A stretch of DNA of 64,000 nucleotides from Malus domestica (lineage: Eukaryota; Streptophyta; Magnoliopsida; Rosales; Rosaceae), in contig NC_091670.1 in the NCBI RefSeq assembly GCF_042453785.1, positions 1,612,001 through 1,676,000 on the forward strand, given 5' to 3'. The position numbers and the translations under genes are program-made. The notes under the pieces were generated by a model that saw only the letters and a list, made by a program, of their open reading frames with translations, ran no database searches and was not told where the DNA came from. Positions within the stretch are counted from its first letter, which is position 1, and each line of letters opens with the position of its first letter. Shown in pieces: positions 21,257 to 32,300 of the stretch.

Positions 21257-23616
21257 TGTGTTTTGGTCCACTTCAACCGAATCTTGAAACGAAAGAAAGA
21301 AAAATAGAGAACTCAGTTGAGGACAATCCCCAGAGAACCCGAAACTAAACTGAATAGGAAAAAGGGCCAGCGAGAGAGAGAGAGAGAGAAGATGATGGAG
21401 GAAAGAGCAAGATGTTTCTTCACAAAGGAGGAAATGGGGTTTTTGAGAGGAGTGCAAGAAGCGGTTGGGGTTTTAAAGGAAAAATATACAGAAACAGAAT
21501 AATAAATTGTGACTTTATTGACTTTTAAGTGTAGTTCTTTCTTGGCTGCTGATTCTTTTTGGCTGCTCATTCTTTCAGCATGCTGATTCTTTTTGGCTGC
21601 TCATTCTTTCAGCAGCCAAGTTAAATCCAAAGTAAAATCATAAGGTTACAAAAGAGGAGGAAGAGATATTTAAGGAGAAGGATTCGGTGCACTTGCAGTG
21701 CACGAAGACATGCAGGAAAGCCCCTTGAAACCCCCAGTCTCCAAGGAATCTGGAGACCATACACTAATCTCCTTAAATCAAGGAGATGACAACAACAAAA
21801 AGACTTACACCAATTTCCTTAAAGCAATGAGAAAAAAAACTACTTACAAAATGACAAAGTAAGATAAACCTTAGAACCTATAGTAGCCCTAATAACCACT
21901 CTTTCAATATACTTAGTGGTTTCTGTTGCAGTAAAAATGAAGAAATGTATTCTGATTTGGGTATGGCGTGTCTGTCTCTACTTCTTCTGTCTCTACTTCT
22001 TATACTGGGTATGGCGTGTCTGTCTCTACTTCTTATACCGTGCATCAGAAATCTGATAACTTGATATCAGTGCACGTACCAACGGTTAAACGGTGAAAGC
22101 TGTAACTTGTGAAAACTGTCTCTCACAATTGATAACCGTACTCTGTAGGGTTTTGCTGCTTCTACACGAAATGATTAGAAATACCAAATATTTTCTTCTT
22201 TAGTAAATTTTCATTTTACTATCATGAAATATCGCGATTTTCAAACTTTCATACATTTAGTTTTTATTTAATTTTTTCATCTTAATATCATACTTAAAGT
22301 GAAAATTGTGAAACACCTTTATACATTTGTTAGGTTTTCATGAGAACCTCCATTAACTAAACATGTGCTTCTTGCATGAAGCACGTAAAGTGTTTTTGAA
22401 ACTAAAGATCAATTTCACCAAAAATAGTTTCAATCATTTTAAAAATATTTTCAAATTTAATAACTATTTAGTTTTTAATTTTGTGCATCAGAATGAGAAT
22501 TAAATAAGATTAAATGGAATAGTTTTTTTTTTCTTTTTTTTCTTCTACAAAACGATAAGATAAGTTACATTAAAATCATACAGAGAAGAGATTCAAACAC
22601 AAAACTTCGAATGCATGAACAAATATATTTAAATACAAGTCACTTGGTACTTTAATAGTTTTTGGTGTCATCCTTTCTTCCATCTACTTTTCTTAGGACA
22701 GAACTTGGCTGCTGAACAAATCAACAGCAGCTCCTGCTGCTCACCAATCGCAGATGGATACGTGCCCAATCTGTGATTAAAAAATCAAGGGGAAACTTGA
22801 TATATGTTCAATTTTATAACCCAACATTAGGATTGGTCCAAATTTTAGTTACTTTTGGCTTAGCTCCAATGACTAAGATTCCATGTCATCAATTTTTCTG
22901 ATTAGGTTGATTTTTTGCATTGTTATTACTATTTTATCCTCCTATAGCTTTTGCACGTTCTCCATATATTTCCCATGTTTTAAATTTTTATTAGCATTCA
23001 AATTCATTGTTTAGTAATTTCCTTCATCTTTCTCCCCGATTTCTTGATAACAATTTTTGAATTTGAATTTCTTATCAATCTATTTTTAAGGAAGGCTTAA
23101 TCACCTTTAGCTTTCTATACAAATTAGATGTGTTTTATACGTGTAGATTTCTTCAGGAGACCTATTCTCCATGTACAATTTTATGATCGTGTTTTTCCTT
23201 CATGGTTTGGCGATACGCAACCTTCTCTGTCTATCAAAGGACTAAAACACAGTAAATTGAATGCCATTTAATTTTCAAGCCAGGTATATTATAATTGTTT
23301 TCTCCTTTATTGTTGTTTGCTATTCGAATTTTTACATGAAAACTTTATCCTAATCCCCCTAATCCCTTTGTATCATCTCTAATTGATATGCTTCTTTCTC
23401 TTGTTATTCAAAAAAACCAATGCACAGAAGGTGTTTGGTGTTACTCTTTGAAAATTGTCTCTTTAATTTCCCGCATATGGTCCCGTAATCCATATATTCA
23501 TGACTTTCATAGTTATATCTTTGGAAGAATGTATAACGTTTGCTGGGTTGAAATCCTGGATTTATTGTAGAAATTTATTGTTCTCTTATTGTCACTGTCC
23601 TTGTCACTTATTCTAG
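21257..23616. other. SWEET upstream region and intergenic sequence
   Basis: The first ~200 bases probably hold the SWEET leader and core promoter. A TATATTTTT on the minus strand near 21484-21496 is a weak TATA candidate. Two perfect 34-bp tandem copies lie at 21547-21614. A second small duplication ('gggtatggcgtgtctgtctc') occurs at about 21959 and 22009. The rest is AT-rich with no recognised gene. Confidence 0.5.
21547..21614. repeat. perfect 34-bp tandem duplication
   Basis: Two identical copies (21547-21580 and 21581-21614) starting TGCTGATTCTTTTTGGCTGC, about 290 bases upstream of the SWEET start codon. Confidence 0.9.
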
Positions 23617-24308
23617 ATTTCGAGCCGCCTGATGATAGCAAAAGGAGAAATTCATTGTGAGTGGAGTTGTTTCAGCATTATTCCTCATTTTCTTGATTTT
23701 GGGCATTCTTTGGTGGAAAGGCTGTTTCGGACACAGGACAACCAGGGAACAAGGTACAGATAATACCGTATAGGTCATTTTTTGATTTAGAAAAGTCGAA
23801 AGTTATTCATATTTCTACTTGCTACAATAAGAATTTTCAAAAGGGATTGTACATTAATCGCACCTATCAGTATGCTGAAATTGAATCATTAAAGATTTAA
23901 CTTATCAACGAAAGTCAGCTGTATGGTTGAACATTGTAAAGGATCGGAAATCTTATTCTTAGAATTACTAAATTTACATTTAGTTCACTCAAATCCTTAG
24001 CCTCTAATGTTTCCATTTACAATTCTAACTTAAATTTAATCCCAGTTCTAAAATAATTTCATCATCAAATCATGCATGCACGAATATGATGGAATGTGAC
24101 GGTTCATCAATATGCTAAAACTCAAAAGGGGTTTAATGCCGGCCCTTGTTGTAAACCTGTTATAAATGCAAATTCAACTTTTGTCCTACCTCTAGTTGTT
24201 CACTTGCCCTCTCGATTCTCAGGGAATAAATAGTTCAATATGTTAACCTTTCAACATGAACAGATCTCATGGGATTAGATCTGCAAACTGGTTTCTATAA
24301 ATTCTGGA
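23617..24308 (+). pseudogene. two-exon fragment of an LRR receptor-like kinase (subfamily VIII type)
   Basis: The first exon (23617-23753) follows a polypyrimidine/AG acceptor. After an internal frame break it encodes a membrane segment (VVSALFLIFLILGILWWKGC) and a short basic stretch ending REQ, with a GT donor at 23754. The second piece starts at 24264 after CAG and encodes DLMGLDLQTGFY. The split glycine/aspartate codon joins in phase. The juxtamembrane 'LGILWWKGC ... GLDLQTG' pattern is that of LRR-RLKs related to At1g53430/At3g14840 (family recognition from memory). The ectodomain and kinase domain are absent, so it is a fragment. Confidence 0.65.
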
Positions 24309-24559
24309 TTTATGTCTTTGGAAGAATGTATAACATTTGCGGGGTTGTAATCCTGGACTTGGCAGACGAGATAGATTTAAATAGTTATATAATTGTTTAG
24401 TTATGGAAGGATAACTAGTTATATATATTGCAGAATCCTTAAATAGTTATTCATGACTTTCATAGTTACATCTTTTTCAACTAGTTCAACACATAGCAAG
24501 CTATTTAATGTGTCCAATCAGTTTGGGCCACATAGCAAGCTATTTAATGTGCTGATTAT
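24309..24559. other. intergenic sequence with short duplications
   Basis: 'acatagcaagctatttaatgtg' occurs twice about 46 bases apart (24492 and 24531). 'ctttggaagaatgtataac' (24316) repeats text from 23519. No coding region. Confidence 0.45.
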
Positions 24560-25159
24560 ATTGAGATTTGTTTTGTTTTTTAATTATTGTTTCATTAATT
24601 TACCTTCTTTTTCAATATTTTTTTAGCCACTTTTTTGACACTATTATTTACTTTCAAATTTACTATAAATTCATACTAACTTCATACTAACTTTAAAAAA
24701 TATTTTGTAAAGTATTACGAACTTGTAATCATTTGAATTTTTATCTCCTACTATCAAATGCAACAAAGTAATAAAAAAATTTGTCAATCTTTTTATATAT
24801 TATATGTTTTATAGTCAATGTTCTTAGATATTATATGTATATAATAAATAAACACTTATTTATACAATATATAATATATTTTTTTTTCAAATTCGCCTAG
24901 TCCGCCTAGGTCAGGTTATGTCCAATTCCTACTTCGATTATTTTGGTTAGTGCAAATTGTCCTACAAATATTCCTGGTAGTTCACATAATCTTACAAATA
25001 TTTCGGGTAGTTCACATAATCTTACAAATATTCCGGGTAGTTCACATAATCTTCATGCAAACGCTAGACTTAGGCCTCGAATGGATGTCCACATTTTTTA
25101 GGGACCTTAAACCGTTTAAATTTTACCCCTCCGCTTGACAATTCCTGACTTCACCACTG
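24560..25159. mobile_element. right end of a hAT-type element
   Basis: About 600 bases align by eye with 63350-64000: the same AT-rich run, 'gcctag' phrases, a 'ggtagttcaaataatctt' text, 'cctcgaatg', then 'gggacc'. The end reads TGACTTCACCACTG, complementary to the CAGTGGCGAAGC left end of the element starting at 62815. A 33-34-bp unit ('acaaatattccgggtagttc') is repeated about three times at 24965-25055. The left part of this copy is missing. Confidence 0.6.
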
Positions 25160-25941
25160 TTCACAAACTCTTTTGTTCTATCGAAATTCTGCCTGCTTAT
25201 AAACTCAATCTTGTTTTGCTACACGTGAAACGTGATTTTATGATGATCAAACCACATATGCTTGATTTTTTTTCTCATTCAATTGATTTTTTTACTCTAT
25301 GTAGTAAATAAACCAAAAAGTAACTTTTTTTATCCTAAGGAACACTAGCTACGATTTAATGTTATTCATTTTCACTTATAAGTGAGAGATCTTAGGTTCG
25401 ATTATCGATAAAGATAAATTTGAACCACATTATTGCTAATTCATTATGAAACTTAGTCCGCTCTCTCACTCTCTTAGTGTAGATAATATCGTCTGTTCAA
25501 TAAAAAAAAAAAGAACACGGATTTCTTTTGGCCTTTAGCTTGAACTTCATCTACCTGCATGAGTAGACTCAAGAGAGAAAAAAAAACCCATATACAACGT
25601 AAAGTTGTTGGGTTATTCTTGTTATGGTATTTTTGGGTTGAATTAAAAAATATTGGATCAGTTCTAGCAATAAATGATAGCTTATTCAGCTTATCCACTA
25701 AACAATTTCCAGTTCAACAAAATATCAACTCTCCATTTGTCGATTGTATAATTGGGTTTTCTTCGTCATCACAGGTAGGAGAAAGGATGGTTTGCAATGG
25801 CACATGCAATCCGAGTCTTAATCTATAACTATCTCGTCTAATTTCTTTATAGCGTCGACTAAGTTTTCTTCATTTCAATTGTATCATTCTTCAATATCTT
25901 GGTGACACATCGACTATCTAATTTATATATATATGTACAAG
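25160..25941. other. intergenic, no recognised gene
   Basis: Short open frames at 25474-25698 (minus) and 25559-25828 (plus) overlap each other and show no recognisable motif. They are probably chance. Confidence 0.4.
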
Positions 25942-26606
25942 GTTCTAAAAGGCACTAGGTCCTAATCTGGCGGCTAGCAGGAGCCTAGTGCCTAGACATC
26001 TAAGGGGGTCCAGGCGGGTTTGTTTTTTTTAATTTTAATTATATAACAAATAAATAAATGTTCATTTATACTTAAAAATACATAATTGTATTTAGATACA
26101 TAAATTGCAAAATAAAATGACTTATAGACTATAAAATATTATAACATATTGAAAACATGGGACCAAACATACAATGAGTGTTCATCCAAGTATGCAACAA
26201 GTATCTTACAATTTAAGAAAAAAATAAAATTCAAAATGCAAGTTATCTAATTTATGTCTAAGTAAGATAGAGTCGCCCTAGGTGGATCTAGGCGGGCTAG
26301 GCAGGAGCTTAGGCAGGTTTAGACTGGTGCCTAAGCAGGTCTAGGTAAGGATGGGCAACGGTTATGGCGGACGGGTTATTTACCCATAACTATTTATACT
26401 CATACCATCATAACCGTTTACCTGTTGGGTAATTGTCTAAACGATTATACTCATACCCATAACCGTTTATAAACAGTTAACCATACTCATAACCGCGTAT
26501 TTACTTAACTGTAACCGTTTACCCGTTTATCCCTTTTTTATCCATTTTTCACCCATCTACATATTTTTTTAACAACTTGAAAATTTAAAAAAAAATTATC
26601 ACACAT

Positions 26607-26658
<52 letters not shown>

Positions 26659-27255
26659 TGATAATGAACAGAGTCCTCAGATAAGTTCATGTAGTCTAAA
26701 TAATTATTCACCTCAAATTATATAACAAAGATACCAACTCAGCCAAAAGAAAAAGACAGAATGTTTAGAAAATAGGATGAAAAATGTATATATTGTCTAG
26801 CTTAATTTGCTAGCAAAGACTATAGAAAATCCCAATATGATCAGCCGCAGAGAGAGATGAGCGGCGGAGACGAGAGGAAGGGCAGCGAGGAGAGAGATGA
26901 GCGGCGGGAGTCTGGGTGAGAGCGTCAACAATTTAAGGTTTTAGTTTTTTTTTTTAATTTCATATATTAAAATAAACAGTTAAACGGATATCAATTTATA
27001 ACCGCGGATAATACCCACAATCACTCTTTAAATTTCACTAGTAAACGGTTATATCCATAATCCATAACCGTTTAGATAAACGGTTACCCATGACCATAAC
27101 TGCGAATTTTAAATAGACGGATAACTACGGTTACCCATAACCGTGGGTGTTTTGCCCATCCTTAAGTCTAGGTACAATTTCTTAATTTTTAAACGTTTAA
27201 GAATTAATCGAAGCAATAACCAACAGCCTAACGTCTAGCTGGATTTTTTTAGAAC
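25942..27255. mobile_element. TIR element with GTTCTAAAA ends, carrying a nested hAT MITE
   Basis: The left end GTTCTAAAAGGCACTAGG and the right end CTAGCTGGATTTTTTTAGAAC are inverted copies in the first ~9 bases, and both are followed by 'cctag'-rich text. This is the same plan as 1761-4009. Its right half is split by the hAT MITE at 26346-27164. No transposase is encoded. Confidence 0.55.
26346..27164. mobile_element. hAT-type MITE (819 bp) with 8-bp target duplication
   Basis: The left end TAAGGATGGGCAA and the right end TTGCCCATCCTTA are perfect inverted copies. Flanks GGTCTAGG (26338-26345) and AGTCTAGG (27165-27172) differ by one base, fitting the 8-bp duplication of hAT elements. The interior is full of 'aaccgttta'-type phrases and contains an (AC)n(AT)n microsatellite (about 26602-26654) and a short GC-rich patch (26845-26925). 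Related end fragments lie at 39779-39808 and 61861. Confidence 0.85.
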
Positions 27256-28193
27256 AGAACAAATCACAAGATAAGTCTTGCTTCACTCTCCATTTCCCAT
27301 ACATCTTGCTAACTCATGCTATCTTTTTATAGATATAATATTCCAGTGAAACATCATGGCATTTTTCTTTCAGACGAAACAGTTTTTTGTCGACTCGTGG
27401 TTTTCTAAGAAAATTTCACCGACTGACTAATTGGCAACTTCATATACTTTCTGATAAATGATAGTGAAAATGAACATGATCTCAATTAAAGATCTACTAC
27501 ACAAAATACAAAATGCTGTACTAATTGAAAACCAAAGATTAATTGCCTTCTGCCTTTTCTCCAATAAGCTAGTAAATGCTGGAGTGTACGTATACTTGTA
27601 AGATATGAACATGTCATATACAACACCATTTTGTCTTCTCCAGTTGCTCAACGTAGAAATTAGTTTATGTGCAGACGTCTTTGCTTCAAATATAATAGCT
27701 GATAAGAACGTTCTCCTCAATAGAAGATATCCAACACGATAAGGAATTAGATTGGAACTAGAAGTATTATTCACCTGTTAGATTTGAAAATCTATCACAC
27801 ACGAGAGAGCGTGTGAGAATGAATCCTACATTAATGAGAGGAGGGACCTGGCATGTGCATATCAATATTTGGGCTAGTTCCCATATTACCAATTGATTTT
27901 ATGATGGAAACCCAACTTTCTTCAAATTTAACCCTTTGCCCACCAAGGTTTTCTAACTTCTCTCTGCTAAATTACTAAATTTTTCTTTTTAATTTTATAC
28001 AATTCTGTCTATATAACTTAAATTTGAGATGAAGAAGTTGAAAGTGATTTTATACAATTCCGGCTGTATAAACTAAATTTGAGATGAAGAAGATGAGAGT
28101 ATTTATGTGGATGCTGAGCTGTAGAGGCGTCATTTTGTTGTCTAAAGATTGACGTGAGGAAAAAAATGATATATTTTCTTGAACAAAAAGATG
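27256..28193. other. intergenic with an orphan minus-strand frame
   Basis: A 115-codon open frame at 27427-27774 (minus) has a hydrophobic C-terminal part, but no domain I recognise and no matching splice context. A ~45-bp phrase ('aaatttgagatgaagaag') is repeated at 28020 and 28074. The region is otherwise featureless. Confidence 0.35.
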
Positions 28194-28653
28194 AAATTGT
28201 TAATTTTCGAAATGTTCTGATACTGCTGAAACTTCTGAGATTTCCAAATCCAAACAGACTAAAAATTCCAAAATTTTGGAATGGGTAATGTGAAATAAGT
28301 GAATGCAACAGTCTTCTATAATTTTTCAAGATCAAAATAAGCAAGTTACAACTACTTACTGTTGGGAAAGTTGATAATTTATTTATTTCTTTTTGGTATT
28401 TTACATCTTAGTGTTGTGTTTATTAGTAGTTCTCTCCCTATCAAAGAGAAGCTGCCAGCAAGAAGTGGGGAGAGTGGGATAGCCAACTCTCCTCCAACAG
28501 TTATCCTGAATTCAAATTTTAGGTCTTCTAATTTTTCCACAGCTCCATTTATTATTTAATGCCACATGATAAAGTGCCCAACTTACACAAAATGAATGAT
28601 ACTTAGCAGAGCCGGCTTTTAAGGGGTGTGACCGGTGAGATCAAATCTTCTGC
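28194..28653. repeat. left copy of a ~460-bp direct repeat flanking the copia element
   Basis: It begins 'aaattgttaattttcg' and ends 'caaatcttctgc' exactly where the 3' LTR begins. The right copy at 35927-36394 begins exactly where the 5' LTR ends. By eye they differ only by a 9-base insertion ('aactagctg' or equivalent) in the right copy, one base in a 'ttta' run and one G/A substitution. The right copy continues into unbroken hAT sequence, and the left copy continues leftward into host sequence. Confidence 0.9.
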
Positions 28654-28891
28654 CAGAGGGACTAGGGCCGGCGGCAGAGAGAGAGAGAGGAGAGAGATGT
28701 GTGTTTGTAGAATTGTAGGGGAATGTGTGTGTTGTTATCCCTCCTACATTGTGCCTTTATTTATAGTAGTAAAGGGAGAGAAGATATTCCTTCTTCTCCA
28801 AGTAATACAAGTTGTAATAGGAAAGGATAACTAGAATCAAATCTTATCTAGGATTTACACAATCATACTTAAACTAGGAATGTTTACAACA
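28654..28891 (-). repeat. 3' LTR of the copia element, end-truncated
   Basis: It matches 35691-35926 and abuts the purine tract CTCAAGGGGGAG (minus strand) at 28892. A TATA box (TATAAATAAAG on the minus strand, about 28752-28768) marks the promoter. The outer 22 bases seen at 35669-35690 are missing, and the junction shows 'ctgc' of host sequence running straight into CAGAGGG. Confidence 0.9.
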
Positions 28892-29308
28892 CTCCCCCTT
28901 GAGTGTGTAAATACTCAAGGTAGATTCAGCATCATGCAGAAGTTCAGGAAGTCGACTCGTCGGCACTGATTCCAAGGAACAACGCTTATTCTCAATAAGG
29001 TAGGAACTTGCATAAGTAGTAAGTCTCACTAAAAAACCCTAAGGCTATGGCAAAAACCCAAGTAGGGACAAAATCCATAGTCTAAGGAAAAATGCGTGAG
29101 AAATGCAAAGTCAAAAGAAACGTCTACAGGACGTCATCAGGGATATGACCAGCCCAAGGTGGGTGCCTCGTTAAAACCTAGTTAGGTAGCAAAAACCCAG
29201 TGGGAAAAATGCTCCTAATCGTAGGGAAAAAGAGTACATTAAGATCAAGCAAGTATCTAGAAGATACTCCCCCTGAGTTTGACATAATTCCAAAGAGAAA
29301 TAGCAAAG

Positions 29309-32300
29309 TTACAACTCAGAAAGTTTACGCATACCAATTCCATGAACAAGCTTCTGAAACGTCGCCTTCGGTAGTGATTTGGTGAAGAGGTCGGCCAGAT
29401 TGTCTTGTGATCGGATTTGCGTGACTTCAATCTCCTGATGCTCTTGTTGTTGATGTGTAAAGAAGAACTTCGGCGCAATATGCTTGGTGTTGTCTCCTTT
29501 GATGTAACCCTTCTTGAGCTGTTCGATGCAAGCTGCGTTGTCTTCAAAAATCGTCGTCGGGGCATTAACGGTGGGATGAAGATCACAGGAGCTTCGAATA
29601 TGGCCCACTACTGCTCTCAACCAAAAGCATTCCCGAGTTGCTTCATGTAAGGCGAGAATTTCAGCATGGTTAGACGAAGTGGCAACTAAGGTCTGTTTAG
29701 TTGACCTCCAAGATATTGCGGTGCCTCCAACGGTAAAGACATAACCCGTTTGAGAACGCGCCTTGTGCGGATCAGATAAGTATCCAGCGTCGGCATAACC
29801 AACAAGGCGAGAATCAACCCGATGAGCATAGGGTGCGGCATCACTCGAGGATTCGTAGGGATAGAATAAGCCCAAATCCGTAGTACCCTTAAGGTAACGG
29901 AAGATGTCTTTCACGCCAGTCCAATGTCTGCGTGTTGGTGCATTGCTGTATCTTGCCAAAAGATTAACAGCGAAGGAGATGTCGGGTCTAGTGCATTGAG
30001 CTAAGTACAATAAAGCGCCTATCGCACTTAGATAAGGAACTTCAGGCTCCAAAATCTCTTCATCATCCTCATTCGGACGGAAGGGATCTCGCTTTGCATC
30101 TAGCGTACGAACGACCATAGGAGTACTCGAAGGCTTCGCTTTATCCTCATTAAAACGGCGCAACACCTTCTGGGTGTAGTTCGATTGATGTACTAGGATT
30201 CCATCTGAACAATGCTCTATCTCGAGACAGAGACAGTATCGAGTCTTACCTAGATCTTTCATCTCAAATTCTGACTTCAGGTGCGAAGCAGTTCTCGCGA
30301 GCTCTTCAGGAGTTCCGATGAGATTCATGTCATCGACATATACTGCAACAATCGCAAATCCGGAATGTGACTTCTTAATGAACACACAAGGGCATAGTTC
30401 GTTATTCACATATCCCTGACTAGTCAAATACTCACTTAAACGGTTATACCACATTCTTCCGGATTGTTTCAAACCGTATAGTGAACGCCTCAGCCGAATT
30501 GAGAGCGTGTTCCGGGGTTTGGAAATATTTGAACCAGTCAATGTAAGTCCTTCGGGAACTTTCATATAAATTTTCGTATCAAGATCCCCATAGAGATACG
30601 CGGTTACTACGTCCATTAGCTGCATATCCAGTTTTTCGGAAACTACCAAACTGATAAGGTATCGAAAAGTAATCACATCCATAACGGGTGAGTAAGTTTC
30701 GTCATAGTCAATCCCGGGGCGTTGTGAGAAACCTTGTGCTACAAGACGAGCTTTGTAACGCACAATTTCGTTCTTCTCATTACGCTTCCGAACGAAAACC
30801 CACTTGTAGCCAACGGGCTTCACATGTGGAGGAGTAGGAACTACAGGTCCAAACACCTTACGTTTCGCAAGTGAATCAAGTTCGACTTGGATTGCTTGTT
30901 TCCAGTTTGACCAATCAGCTCTACGTCGACATTCATCAACGGAACGCGGTTCAATGTCATCGCTCAACATGATCTCAGTAGCTACTGCAAATGCTAATGC
31001 ATCGTCGACAATCATCTCATTTCTATGCCACACATCATCTAAGCTAGCATAATAGACCGAAATCTCACGATTCTCGGGAGGAGGATTCGTCTCTTCAAGG
31101 ACGCTTCCATAATCTAGAATTTCCTCATGAGTTGGGTAAAATGAGTAAGCGATAGTCGGATTCACGGTAGGCTCTTCAGGACCTTGTGCCATGGTTTTCC
31201 TCTTCCGGGGGTGTGAATCCTTTGAACCAAGGGGTCTGCCACGCTTTTGTGTAGGGGCAGATGATTGGCTAGCCGCTAATGTACGTGGATCACCAGAATT
31301 GGCGTCCCGGGCTTCCAGGAGGGTAGTCCGTCGTACATTTGGTACATCCATCTTTGCAGGCGTATTCGCAGCTGGAATATGTGATCTTGTCACGCGCGCT
31401 AGATCGGTGAAAGCATCTGGCATGCTCTGAGCTATGCTCTGGAGATCTAATATGCGCTGCACTTCAGCTTCAGACTGAGCGATGCGGGGATCTAAATGAG
31501 ACAAAGTGGGAGTCGTCCACGATAATTCGCGTCGTTCATTAGGAACGTTGACGTTCTTATCTCCCCCTAACGACGGGAAGACTGTCTCATAGAAGTGACA
31601 ATCCGCGAAACGAGCGGTAAACAGATCGCCTGTCAAAGGTTCTAAGTAACGAATAATCGAAGGAGAATCATATCCGACATAGATTCCCATCCTTCGTTGA
31701 GGCCCCATTTTTGTACGTAAGGGCGGCGAGATCGGCACATAGACCGCACAACCAAAAACGCGCAGATGCGATATGTCGGGTTCGCATTCGGTGACCAACT
31801 GAAGGGCACTAAATGGTTGTGTCGCAACAGGCCTCAGGCGGACCAACTTTGCTGCGTGCAATATTGCATGGCCCCAAGCAGCGATCGGGAGCTTGGTACG
31901 TATGACCAACGATCGAGCAATCATTTGTAAACGCTTAATGAAAGCCTCTGCCAGGCCGTTCTGGGTGTGAACATGGGGTACAGGATGTTCAACTTCAACC
32001 CCAACCGACATGCAATAGTCATCAAAAGTTTTAGATGTGAATTCTCCAGCATTATCCAATCGAATAGATTTGATCGGATAATCAGGGTGGTGAGCCCTGA
32101 GCTTGATAACCTGAGCCAACAGTTTGGAGAATGCAGCGTTCCTTGTGGACAACAAGCACACGTGTGACCAACGTGTAGAAGCGTCAACCAAAACCATAAA
32201 ATATCTAAATGGTCCGCAGGGAGGTTGAATCGGTCCACAAATGTCCCCTTGAATCCGTTGTAGAAAAATGGGAGGATTCGAACGAATCTTGTCATAAGAA

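Noticed and set aside
27427-27774. 115-codon minus-strand frame as a gene
   Set aside because: No recognised motif, no splice context and AT-rich surroundings; kept only as a note in the intergenic entry.
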